Of a stretch of 64,000 bases of DNA, positions 52,453 through 60,958 are shown one piece after another. A program made the translations under genes and the position numbers. Source of the stretch: Pedobacter lusitanus (GTDB lineage Bacteria > Bacteroidota > Bacteroidia > Sphingobacteriales > Sphingobacteriaceae); assembly GCF_040026395.1 (NCBI RefSeq), contig NZ_CP157278.1, forward strand, positions 1,798,001 to 1,862,000. Direction: 5' to 3'. The notes beneath the pieces were generated by a model. That model was not told the DNA's origin. It searched no databases and saw only the letters and a program-made list of their open reading frames with translations. Numbering within the stretch: position 1 is the stretch's first letter; each line of letters begins with the position of its first letter.

Positions 52453-54738
52453 TTATTTATTGTTTTTCAATATAATTGAGGCACCCGCATTAAAGTTCAG
52501 TGTTACAAAACCATCATTTGTCTGATGAATTTTCACACCGGTACTGGATAGGGTATGCCAGGTTTTAAAAGGTAATTTCAATTTAACAGCCCCGCTCTTT
52601 TCTGCTTCAATCTTCACTTCATCAATAACACCGTCTTTTTTGCTCGCGCTAACCAGAACAGCTCCCTCAGCACGCAGATGATCAAATGATAAGTCTTTCC
52701 AGTGCGCCGGTACAGCAGGCATAATTTCAATAAAACCGGCATAACTTTGCAGCAGCATTTCCTGTAACCCTCCTGCAAAAGCAAAATTTCCTTCCAGTGT
52801 AAATGGTCTGTAGGTAAATTTTGAATAGCCGCTTTTGGTCTGGTCACCGTTTAAATGGAAACTATTCACCGAACAAAATGCCTTGGCAAAAATTCCCAGA
52901 TCTCTGGCAGCACCTTCCCCATCTTTTGCTCTTGCCTTCATGTTTGCCATCCAGGAATAAGAATATCCGCACCAGTAGGCAGGGCCGATACTATCTAACA
53001 GATGAATTGTATTTTTAATTACAGCCTGTGCTTTGGCTCCGTCTTCCCATTTGATTAAACCTAGCGGGTGAATGGCCATTGCATTGGAAAAATGACGGTG
53101 TGACTGATTATAAGCCATTGATGGTGCAAATTTTAATTCAGCATTTGCCGATAATGCATAATCATCAAATTGCTTTAGTATACTTTCCCAGTGCAGACTC
53201 TCCTGTTTCAGTCCCAGTTCACCGGCTAGCTCTGCAGCAGCCTTAAAGGCAAATTTCATCAGTCCCAGATCGTAATTCGTATTTTGTGGAAACCAGGCTT
53301 CAAGACTGTTATCATTAATTTCAGGACTTGAACTGATTTGTAATTTACGATGTCCTGCACTATCCAAAACTGTAATATCTTCCAGTAATTTTGCGGTAGC
53401 TTTCAGCCATGGATAGGCTTTTTGTTTCAGAAATGTCCTGTCCATACTATAGCGCCACTGCAGATAATAGTGCTGTCCCAGCCAGGCTGAAACTGTTGGA
53501 GAAAGTGAATACTGAATCCATCCCCCCATTTCTGTTCCGTCCAACGTGGTTACCCCCGGGACAGCAATTCCGTTACTGCCAAAAAACTCCCTGGTATATC
53601 TTTGGTAGTTTGCCTTATTCTTTTCCAGATAATCAAGATATCCCATCGATTCTTTCAAATGATTCCCACTATAAGCTGACCAGTAACTTAACTGTGTATT
53701 CAGATCATGGTGATAGTCCCCTTTCCATGGTGGTAACCGGCCATTATCAGCAGTCCAGACAGCCTGTAATGAGATCGGAGGAGCTCCTGCGCGTGCAGCT
53801 GATCCAAATTTATATTGTTCCAGATACCATTGTTTTTCGAGTAAAGTATCAGGAATCTGAATTGCAGATTGTTTCCAGAATTCCTTCCACCAGTTTTGAT
53901 GTCTGATAAAATCAGCTCCGTAACCTGGATTAACAGCTTTGGCAGTTACCTCCTGAGCCAGTATACTTTGATCATCAGAAGTTGACCTGGATGAAATACT
54001 CCAGGTTCCATCTATCGTTTTCCCTGTTTTCTTCCATCGTACATTAATCTGATAACTAAAACCTCCCCAGCCTTTCTGATCATAAGTTATACTGTTTTCC
54101 TCTTTTTTGATTATTCCCTTTGGATAACCCAGCCTGGATAAATCGTCTCCTCCTACCGGATCTCCGGAATTTTTAACCAGTCCCTGGTATTGCGGGGCAA
54201 TGAGACTGATATCCATTTCGCCGGACAAATTCTCAAACCTGAACCAGCCCAGAGATTTATCAGCTGAAACAAATGTTTTCAGAGAATTGCCATTAGTCCA
54301 TTTCACTTCGCACAAAGCATCTTTTACAGACAGGTTTACTGTCTTTACACTGCCCCAGCTACGGGTATCAAATTCCAGTGCACCTCCCGGAATTTTAGAA
54401 GGAGCAGGTTCAGTATCATAAGGTTCATCAAAATATTTCTGAACTATACCATAATCTTTTTTGTGTACCTGTTCAATAACCCATTGATAACTAAACTCCT
54501 TACGATGCAGCCCCTTCATCGGACGCTGATCCCAGAGATCTGCCCTGTCCAGTGAAAAATGAAGTTGTCCGTCCTTTTGCCAGATTAAAGCTCCGAGCAT
54601 GCCATTTCCCAGCGGAATAGCCTCATCCCATCTGCCTGCAAGCTGGCTGAAATGGAGATCGTGACGGGGAGCTGGTTGTGCAACTATATGCTCTTTAATA
54701 AATAACAGAGGCAGCAGAAAGAATAACTTTTTAATCAT
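52453..54738 (-). CDS. GH95-like glycoside hydrolase, secreted
   Basis: A 761-residue exported enzyme (signal about 1-20, HIVAQ). N-terminal beta domain with WDEAIPLGNGMLGALIW (38-54), the opening motif of GH95, and the PGGALEFD strand; central (alpha/alpha)6 barrel (about 290-660) with AVWTADNGRLPPWKGDYHHDLN-like and SSSPEINDNSLEAWF blocks, and a C-terminal beta domain. GH95 enzymes remove alpha-L-fucose or alpha-L-galactose. The match is to the family opening and layout rather than to full catalytic motifs, so a relative outside the defined family is possible. Between GH2 (6 bp) and the dehydratase (6 bp). Confidence 0.7.
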   Translation of the reverse strand: MIKKLFFLLPLLFIKEHIVAQPAPRHDLHFSQLAGRWDEAIPLGNGMLGALIWQKDGQLHFSLDRADLWDQRPMKGLHRKEFSYQWVIEQVHKKDYGIVQKYFDEPYDTEPAPSKIPGGALEFDTRSWGSVKTVNLSVKDALCEVKWTNGNSLKTFVSADKSLGWFRFENLSGEMDISLIAPQYQGLVKNSGDPVGGDDLSRLGYPKGIIKKEENSITYDQKGWGGFSYQINVRWKKTGKTIDGTWSISSRSTSDDQSILAQEVTAKAVNPGYGADFIRHQNWWKEFWKQSAIQIPDTLLEKQWYLEQYKFGSAARAGAPPISLQAVWTADNGRLPPWKGDYHHDLNTQLSYWSAYSGNHLKESMGYLDYLEKNKANYQRYTREFFGSNGIAVPGVTTLDGTEMGGWIQYSLSPTVSAWLGQHYYLQWRYSMDRTFLKQKAYPWLKATAKLLEDITVLDSAGHRKLQISSSPEINDNSLEAWFPQNTNYDLGLMKFAFKAAAELAGELGLKQESLHWESILKQFDDYALSANAELKFAPSMAYNQSHRHFSNAMAIHPLGLIKWEDGAKAQAVIKNTIHLLDSIGPAYWCGYSYSWMANMKARAKDGEGAARDLGIFAKAFCSVNSFHLNGDQTKSGYSKFTYRPFTLEGNFAFAGGLQEMLLQSYAGFIEIMPAVPAHWKDLSFDHLRAEGAVLVSASKKDGVIDEVKIEAEKSGAVKLKLPFKTWHTLSSTGVKIHQTNDGFVTLNFNAGASIILKNNK

Positions 54739-54744
54739 ATGATA

Positions 54745-57666
54745 CTATTTAATCAGGAAGGTTACATTACCCTTCAGTTGTTTATTTTTGATATTGATCC
54801 TGTTTTCAGTAAACGGAGATCCGTAAAATGGTTCTGACCCGCTGTTGCTATAATCTGCTATCAAAAGCTGAATATGCTGATCCTGCAACCAGCTTCTGGA
54901 AGCCTGTTTACCGTTGGATAAAACATAAACACCTGAGCCCTGCTTATCAGTTAAAGCTACATTAAAGATTTGTTCTTTAGTAGACCTGAAATCATTTGAT
55001 CCCATCTCATTCGTATCATCTTTCCAGTCTTTTGCCGGTACTTTGCCAAATTCTTCTACCCCTGGTAACCATTTTGCATTTAACTCCGCATGCCCTTCAG
55101 CTCTGGCAATATCAACCGCAAAATACGCTGTAAAGGCACCTTCGCGCTTCCAGTCCAGCTGCGTATAAACCGGTGGTAATTCCATCAGCATTCCATACTG
55201 ACGTGGCTTTTCCTCTTTCCCTTTATAGTCAACTGTATAACTCACTTTTACCTGTCCGTTTTTCGAAAAGAGATATTGGATATCCCCCTTTGCATCTGTA
55301 TAAGTAGCCTTTACAGAAAAAATCATTGTGCTATCTGTCTTTTCCGTTTTAATTTCATTGGCGAACAAAGTATACAAAGGATAGTCTTTCAAAACATAAA
55401 TATTATTCTGATAAGTTTCTCCCGCAACATTAGGTTTGCCCCCATCCTCTTCATTCATAGGTACAATACTCAAAACCGGGCCTCTGGATAAAACCAGTTT
55501 TCCATCTTTTTTCCCGCTGGTAATGATACCTGTTGCCTTACTTAAAGTATAAACAACCCCTGCAAGATGAATCAGATATGCCTGATCATTTTGCGTAAAG
55601 GAAAAATCCTGCGTTGAACCTGCTTTAGTAAGCAATTCTGTCCTGGTTTGGCCATGAATACTGATCCGTTCTTCATTGATGATAAAACCCCTTGGATCTT
55701 TAAAAGAAAGTTCAACCTGCTGACTCTGTTTGTTCACAGGAATAATGAGATATCCTTTTGAATGCGGCAAAATATCAGAACTGATCTTCACCTCAGCACC
55801 ATCTACTTTACAGCTGATCAGTACATTTTTTAAGGAGATGAAATCATAGCGGTTCTCAATTTCCAGACGTAGTTTTCCATCGGTAATAACAGGTTTATCA
55901 ATATTTTTAATAACCACGGGTGAATAAGCCTTTTTCATTCCCCAATACTCAGGTTTAGGTCTTCTCCATGCATCGAGCGGGCCCCAGGGGCCATATCCGA
56001 CTATACGGCCATCCGGCATATGAAAAACATCGTCTATTCCACTCCAGATTGCACCACCAAGATTTCCCTTATGCACATACATAGAATCATACATTTTAAC
56101 CAGCGGAACCCCATAAGCGGCACGTACCCCCGGATCTGTAATCAATTCCCGGCGATTATAATCAGATACATGGGCATATTCTCCAAACAATACAGGACGG
56201 TTCATGGTATCAGCTTTCGCCGGACCATTTATCCCCGGATAATGATATACTGCTATATCAGCCTTGCTGCCTGCATTATTAAATCCACCCCAGCACTGAT
56301 CATGAAATGAAGTTGGACGACTGGGGTCAAGCTGTTTCACAACGGTCTGTACTTTTGCCCATAACGGACTCCATCTGGATTCGTTACCCATTGACCAGAT
56401 GATAACCGAAGGATGATTTTTACCTGCCTGCATCTTCTCTACGTTGGCATTAATCATATAAGGTAAAAAACGTTCATCCTTATAATTCCATAATTTCCAT
56501 ATCGGTGAAGCCCCGTGTTCAATCCAGGTTAAAGAAGACTCATCCTCAACAAATAAACCCAGCTCATCTGCTGCATCCAGGAATTCTTCTGAAGGCGGAT
56601 AGTGTGAGGTTCTGATATAATTACAGTTCCCTTCCCGAAACAGTTCAGCATCCTTGCGTTCCAGTCCAGGTGCAATGCTTCTTCCGGTTAAAGGGTGTAC
56701 AGAATGCCTGTTTACGCCCCGCAGTTTAATTGGGGAACCATTTACAAAAACGCGGTTCCCTTTAATTTCAACCTGCCGGAAACCTACCTTATCAGATAAC
56801 TTTTCAGTCATCTTTCCCTGATAGGATAAAGTCGTTTCCAATTGATATAAATAAGGCTGTTCTGTATTCCACTGCATTGGTTTTCTGACAGGAATGGAAA
56901 TCTTGAACTGTTCTTCTCCTGCCGGCTTTATTGCAGTAATATTAACTGATTTCTCTGCTACAACTTTACCCGCAGCATCCTTAAGCCTGTATCGGATTAC
57001 AGCCCCGCCATTTTCATTACTTTCATTTGCAACAGAGGTATTAATTAACAGAGTTGCGTCTTTATACTGTTTATCAAAAACAGTAGTTATTGCCGCATCA
57101 GCAATATTCATATCAGGTAAGGCAAATATCATGGCTTTACGCAAAATCCCGCCTACAGTATGGGCAGCATACTGAGAGGTGCACGCCAGAATATCACTGA
57201 TTGTCAATGCCTGTACTTCGACAGTTAAGAGATTATGACCATCCTGAATGAATTTCGTTATATCGGCTTCAAAAGGAACAAAACTACCTTCATGTTCAGT
57301 TACAATTTCACCGTTAAGCCTGACAACAGCATGAGAGCTGACTCCATCAAACCTGATTTTAACTTTTTTATTTTTCCAGTTACCTGGGATACTGATCCCG
57401 CGGCTATATACAGCAGTCTCTCCGGCAGCGACTTTAAAACCCTGCATTTCCCATTCTCCCGGAACAATGATTTTCTTCTTCTCCTGTCCTCCTTTAATTG
57501 AAAAATCCCAATCTCCGTTCAGAGAAATTACCGGTGTAGCTATACCCGCTGTCTCTGTAGGTCTGGGAGATAAACGAGGATATACAGTTGTACCCTGCTG
57601 TGCAAAAACGCATTCGGCTACGAATAGCAAGCCAACAAAAATGCTACAGCCTCCTTTTAATATCAT
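54745..57666 (-). CDS. GH2 beta-galactosidase-type enzyme, secreted
   Basis: A 973-residue GH2 enzyme with a signal peptide (about 1-22, CVFAQ). Order: jelly-roll (about 45-200), Ig-like (about 205-310), TIM barrel (about 310-620) with acid/base E429 (WSMGNESRWSP) and nucleophile E496 (LFGEYAHV), then C-terminal beta domains. It differs from the LacZ-type gene in locus 2 by a shorter barrel and the ESRW context, close to beta-galactosidases and other GH2 of plant-glycan loci. Located 58 bp after RraA and 6 bp before the GH95-like gene; it belongs to the locus 4 operon. Confidence 0.88.
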   Translation of the reverse strand: MILKGGCSIFVGLLFVAECVFAQQGTTVYPRLSPRPTETAGIATPVISLNGDWDFSIKGGQEKKKIIVPGEWEMQGFKVAAGETAVYSRGISIPGNWKNKKVKIRFDGVSSHAVVRLNGEIVTEHEGSFVPFEADITKFIQDGHNLLTVEVQALTISDILACTSQYAAHTVGGILRKAMIFALPDMNIADAAITTVFDKQYKDATLLINTSVANESNENGGAVIRYRLKDAAGKVVAEKSVNITAIKPAGEEQFKISIPVRKPMQWNTEQPYLYQLETTLSYQGKMTEKLSDKVGFRQVEIKGNRVFVNGSPIKLRGVNRHSVHPLTGRSIAPGLERKDAELFREGNCNYIRTSHYPPSEEFLDAADELGLFVEDESSLTWIEHGASPIWKLWNYKDERFLPYMINANVEKMQAGKNHPSVIIWSMGNESRWSPLWAKVQTVVKQLDPSRPTSFHDQCWGGFNNAGSKADIAVYHYPGINGPAKADTMNRPVLFGEYAHVSDYNRRELITDPGVRAAYGVPLVKMYDSMYVHKGNLGGAIWSGIDDVFHMPDGRIVGYGPWGPLDAWRRPKPEYWGMKKAYSPVVIKNIDKPVITDGKLRLEIENRYDFISLKNVLISCKVDGAEVKISSDILPHSKGYLIIPVNKQSQQVELSFKDPRGFIINEERISIHGQTRTELLTKAGSTQDFSFTQNDQAYLIHLAGVVYTLSKATGIITSGKKDGKLVLSRGPVLSIVPMNEEDGGKPNVAGETYQNNIYVLKDYPLYTLFANEIKTEKTDSTMIFSVKATYTDAKGDIQYLFSKNGQVKVSYTVDYKGKEEKPRQYGMLMELPPVYTQLDWKREGAFTAYFAVDIARAEGHAELNAKWLPGVEEFGKVPAKDWKDDTNEMGSNDFRSTKEQIFNVALTDKQGSGVYVLSNGKQASRSWLQDQHIQLLIADYSNSGSEPFYGSPFTENRINIKNKQLKGNVTFLIK

Positions 57667-57724
57667 ATTCTATTATTTAATATCATGTTTTAATCTGATT
57701 ATATCTTTAAATATCCCTGTTTTA

Positions 57725-58408
57725 TTAAAGGATACCATATTTTTCAAAGGCCTCTTTCGCACTCATTCCCTCTTCAATTTTATTCTTCACTATTTTCTCG
57801 CCTCTTGCTTTTTCAATTGCCAGTGTAAAGACTTCTTTCTCTGCAGATTGCGGCACTACACATACCCCATCAATATCACCTATAATAATATCTCCCGGAT
57901 TTATTCTGACCCCGCCAAAAGCAATAGGGACTCTAAAATCAAGCACCTTACCTCTGGGCGCCTGATCCTGTGCATAATTTCCAAATGAAAATGTCGGAAA
58001 ACCCAGTTCAAGAATTCCATGAGTGTCTCTTGAATAACCATTTACTACAGCACCTACAGCGCCTAGTTTCATCGCACGGGCAGTCATCAGCTCACCCCAA
58101 AGTGCATATTCCGGTGAAGCTCCGGTACAGACATAGACCTCATTTTCACGCAGGTCATCCAGTGCTTCCAGCATGAGTCCAAAAGGCTTATCCAGTATTT
58201 TGTTCTGATTCACTGCGCCATCGAGTATATCCGCTGACAATACAGTCATAGCCCTTCCGGCTACAAACATATCCTGCCTTACAGGTTGTACTGCAGGCGG
58301 AAGAAACTGGTTCAAAAGCCCCAGTTTATCCATAATGTCACCAACTACGGCAGTGTAAAGTTCCTCCCGGATTAATTTAAAAAGTTCATCATCATTATTC
58401 CATACCAT
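57725..58408 (-). CDS. RraA-like protein (class II aldolase/HMG aldolase family)
   Basis: A 227-residue protein of the RraA/4-hydroxy-4-methyl-2-oxoglutarate aldolase fold. Core features: TVVGD-IMDKLG start (about 16-26), AVNQNKILDKP, ELMTARAMKLGAVGAVVNGYSRDTHGI (about 106-132) with the conserved R and D of the active site, and DIIIGDIDGVCVVPQ near the end. Family members with these residues cleave 2-keto acids; true RraA inhibits RNase E instead. In an operon with SDR and dehydratase it may cleave a 2-keto-3-deoxy sugar acid; that is inference. First gene of the operon, divergent from AraC. Confidence 0.82.
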   Translation of the reverse strand: MVWNNDDELFKLIREELYTAVVGDIMDKLGLLNQFLPPAVQPVRQDMFVAGRAMTVLSADILDGAVNQNKILDKPFGLMLEALDDLRENEVYVCTGASPEYALWGELMTARAMKLGAVGAVVNGYSRDTHGILELGFPTFSFGNYAQDQAPRGKVLDFRVPIAFGGVRINPGDIIIGDIDGVCVVPQSAEKEVFTLAIEKARGEKIVKNKIEEGMSAKEAFEKYGIL

Positions 58409-58558
58409 AACTACTTATCAAAGGGTTTAAATTGATATTATCTGTTCCAAAAATGATATTTAGCCATTACAAATCCCACAACACAACTGGCAACTATTAA
58501 AACTTTTTTACCATCAATATGAATAATTAATCATTTTATATGCATATTTAGTTGTCAT

Positions 58559-59422
58559 ATGAAACCACAATTTGTAGATATATCATCCCCGTTAAAGAAA
58601 AACATCTATATCAAAGATGTTGATGAACCTGTTTTGATCTCATCTCTTCACTTTCATGATCTCTGTGAACTGGTATGGATCAGAGAAAGTTACGGAAAAC
58701 GTATTGTAGGAGATAATGTTGATGATTTCGAATCGGGGGATTTAGTACTCATGGGACCAAACCTGCCACATATCTGGCATAATGACACCGTTTTCCATAC
58801 CGGCGAAACAACACTCAGAGCTAAAGCATCAGTCATTTATTTTCCCGTTGATTTTCTGGTCAGTCTCAGTGATGATACCTCTACTATCATACTGGTTCAG
58901 AATTTCCTGAACAAGACAAAAAGAGGCTTAAAATTTTATGGTGATACTAAAATCCAGATTATTAATCATATCCGGCAGATAAAAAACAGTTCGGGGTTAA
59001 AAAAGCTGGCTATTTTTCTGTCCGTTATTGATATTATGACTGCGTCTGATGAATATGAACCAATTACCAGCGATGCCTTTGAAATCAGCCTGAACGAAAA
59101 CGATACCAAAAGAATACATGATATTTATATCTATCTTATGGAAAACTTCAAATCTGATATCTTTTTAAAAGACGTGGCGCAGATTGCTAATCTCACGCCA
59201 AATGCTTTTTGCCGCTTTTTTAAAAAACATACCCGGAAGTCATTTTCAAGGTTTTTAAACGAGCTGCGCATCGCACATGCATGCAAATTACTGCCCGATA
59301 AAAACCTTTCCGTGACCAATATCTGTTATCAGTGCGGTTATCAGAACCTTACTAACTTTAATAAGTTCTTCCGTCTGATTATGGATTGTAATCCAAGTAT
59401 GTACCGCAACCGTTTTAAATAA
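58559..59422 (+). CDS. AraC-family regulator with cupin sensor
   Basis: A 287-residue regulator. N-terminal cupin (about 20-100: SLHFHDLCELVWIRES and GDLVLMGPNLPHIWHND) binds a sugar, and the C-terminal pair of helix-turn-helices (about 190-287: IFLKDVAQIANLTPNAFCRFFKKHTRKSFSRFLN and NICYQCGYQNLTNFNKFFR) binds DNA. Divergent from RraA with a 150-bp gap, so it probably activates the locus 4 operon. The gap contains the palindrome ATATGCATAT. The effector is probably a sugar released by the locus. Confidence 0.93.
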   Translation: MKPQFVDISSPLKKNIYIKDVDEPVLISSLHFHDLCELVWIRESYGKRIVGDNVDDFESGDLVLMGPNLPHIWHNDTVFHTGETTLRAKASVIYFPVDFLVSLSDDTSTIILVQNFLNKTKRGLKFYGDTKIQIINHIRQIKNSSGLKKLAIFLSVIDIMTASDEYEPITSDAFEISLNENDTKRIHDIYIYLMENFKSDIFLKDVAQIANLTPNAFCRFFKKHTRKSFSRFLNELRIAHACKLLPDKNLSVTNICYQCGYQNLTNFNKFFRLIMDCNPSMYRNRFK

Positions 59423-59427
59423 GTTAT

Positions 59428-60774
59428 CTATTTCAAACCTCCCTGTCCCTGATACAGGCTAACGGGCTTATCCAGTTCCAGCGCAAGAACAGACATATAT
59501 TCATCCTGTGAATCCTCAGGAACAGGTATAAATACCAGTCCTGGAATAGGACTCCATGATATTTTTCCAACAACCTTAGGTTCAATTGTTTTTTCTGTAC
59601 CCACAACACGGATTTTTTTGATAGTATTTTTGAGCCCTTTTACCACAACATTGCCGGAAACCTTACCAGACAGGAACAAATACAGTACAGTAGAATCTTT
59701 AGATAAAGTAGTCGGACCGTAAAAGTGTCCCTGAGGCAAACCACCCAGTGTGTTGAATATAGCCTCGCCATGTTTCTTGTTCCATTTACCCAGCTCTTTT
59801 AAAATATGTACCTCCTGTTCAGGGATTGTTCCATCTTCTTTCGGACCAATATCCAAAAGCATATTTCCGCCGTTACTAATGGCATCAGCAAAAATAGAGA
59901 TGACTTCATATGGGGTTTTCCACGCTGTATCCTGAGGCTGATATCCCCAGTTGTTATTAATGGTCATACAAAGTTCCCACCAGTTGAATTTTGGTCTTGT
60001 TACCGGAAAATTCTGCTCAGGGGTATCATAATCGCCATATCCCTGTAAACGTCCGTTGAGGATAGCATCTGGTTTCAGACTTAAAATATTCTTTCTGATT
60101 AGCGGAGCCTTCCATTCTTCAGCTGAATGTTCCCAGTCTCCGTCAAACCACCATAAATCGGGTTTAAAAGCTTTATTTACTTCGTCAATCTGTGCCTGAT
60201 TAAAAGTCAGAAAACGCTGCCAGCGTGCCGGATCTTCACTAATTTTATAACGTGTGCTATCTTTGGTAAAAGCAGGATAATCAGCAGAACTCCAGTCAAT
60301 TAGTGAATAATAGGCTCCTCTTTTAATTCCCTGTTTGTCGAGCGCGGCATAAAAAGGAGTTAGCAGATCTCTTTTTGCAGGTGTATTTTTCACCACGCTA
60401 TAATGTTTTTGTCTGGTGTTCCATAATGCAACCCCATCATGATGTTTTGTGGTCATTACAGCATATTTAGCACCACTTTCTTTAATTAGTGAAGCCCATT
60501 CTTCAGGATTATACTTAGCGGCAGTAAACCCTTTTAACTGTTTCATATAATCGTTGTGACTAATCTTTTTATTATAAAAGCTCCAGCTTTCGTCTATGCC
60601 GTTTACAGCATAAATACCCCAGTGAATAAATATGCCTAGTTTGGCATCAGCAAACCATTGCATTTTCGTCTTAATGGAGTCAGGATTAATTTTTGACTGT
60701 GCTTTTACCACATTAGCAAGCAATGTGGCAATCATCAAAACACAGCTTGTTTTAAAAAGGAACCGTTTGATCAT
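59428..60774 (-). CDS. GH29 alpha-L-fucosidase, secreted (second copy)
   Basis: A 448-residue GH29 enzyme with signal peptide (about 1-25, VVKAQ). FADAKLGIFIHWGIYAVNG, TTKHHDGVALWNT, and WWFDGDWEHS, where D211 is the predicted nucleophile. It is closer to the classical broad-specificity fucosidases (GIFIHWG, WWFDGDWE) than the locus 1 copy. It stops six bases after the convergent AraC gene. A terminator precedes it, so it has its own transcript. C-terminal beta domain complete. Confidence 0.92.
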   Translation of the reverse strand: MIKRFLFKTSCVLMIATLLANVVKAQSKINPDSIKTKMQWFADAKLGIFIHWGIYAVNGIDESWSFYNKKISHNDYMKQLKGFTAAKYNPEEWASLIKESGAKYAVMTTKHHDGVALWNTRQKHYSVVKNTPAKRDLLTPFYAALDKQGIKRGAYYSLIDWSSADYPAFTKDSTRYKISEDPARWQRFLTFNQAQIDEVNKAFKPDLWWFDGDWEHSAEEWKAPLIRKNILSLKPDAILNGRLQGYGDYDTPEQNFPVTRPKFNWWELCMTINNNWGYQPQDTAWKTPYEVISIFADAISNGGNMLLDIGPKEDGTIPEQEVHILKELGKWNKKHGEAIFNTLGGLPQGHFYGPTTLSKDSTVLYLFLSGKVSGNVVVKGLKNTIKKIRVVGTEKTIEPKVVGKISWSPIPGLVFIPVPEDSQDEYMSVLALELDKPVSLYQGQGGLK

Positions 60775-60859
60775 AATTATCTGTTATTTGGTTCATAAAC
60801 TTAAGATAATCTATGTTTTTAACCACATTCATTTCAAAAAAATTACAAGTTAACCCATA

Positions 60860-60895
60860 AAAAAAAGAGCCAGCCAATTAAAACCACCTCTTTCT
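60860..60895 (-). terminator. Intrinsic terminator after the GH129-like gene
   Basis: On the minus strand AAAGAG / CTCTTT stem with an 18-nt loop is followed by a run of eight T. It ends the hydrolase transcript about 65 nt after its stop codon and before the GH29 gene. Confidence 0.65.
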
Positions 60896-60958
60896 CCTTA
60901 TTTTCAGCAAAACATATAACTCTCAGGTCAGTTCTTCCATATTTATCCAGAAAAATGG

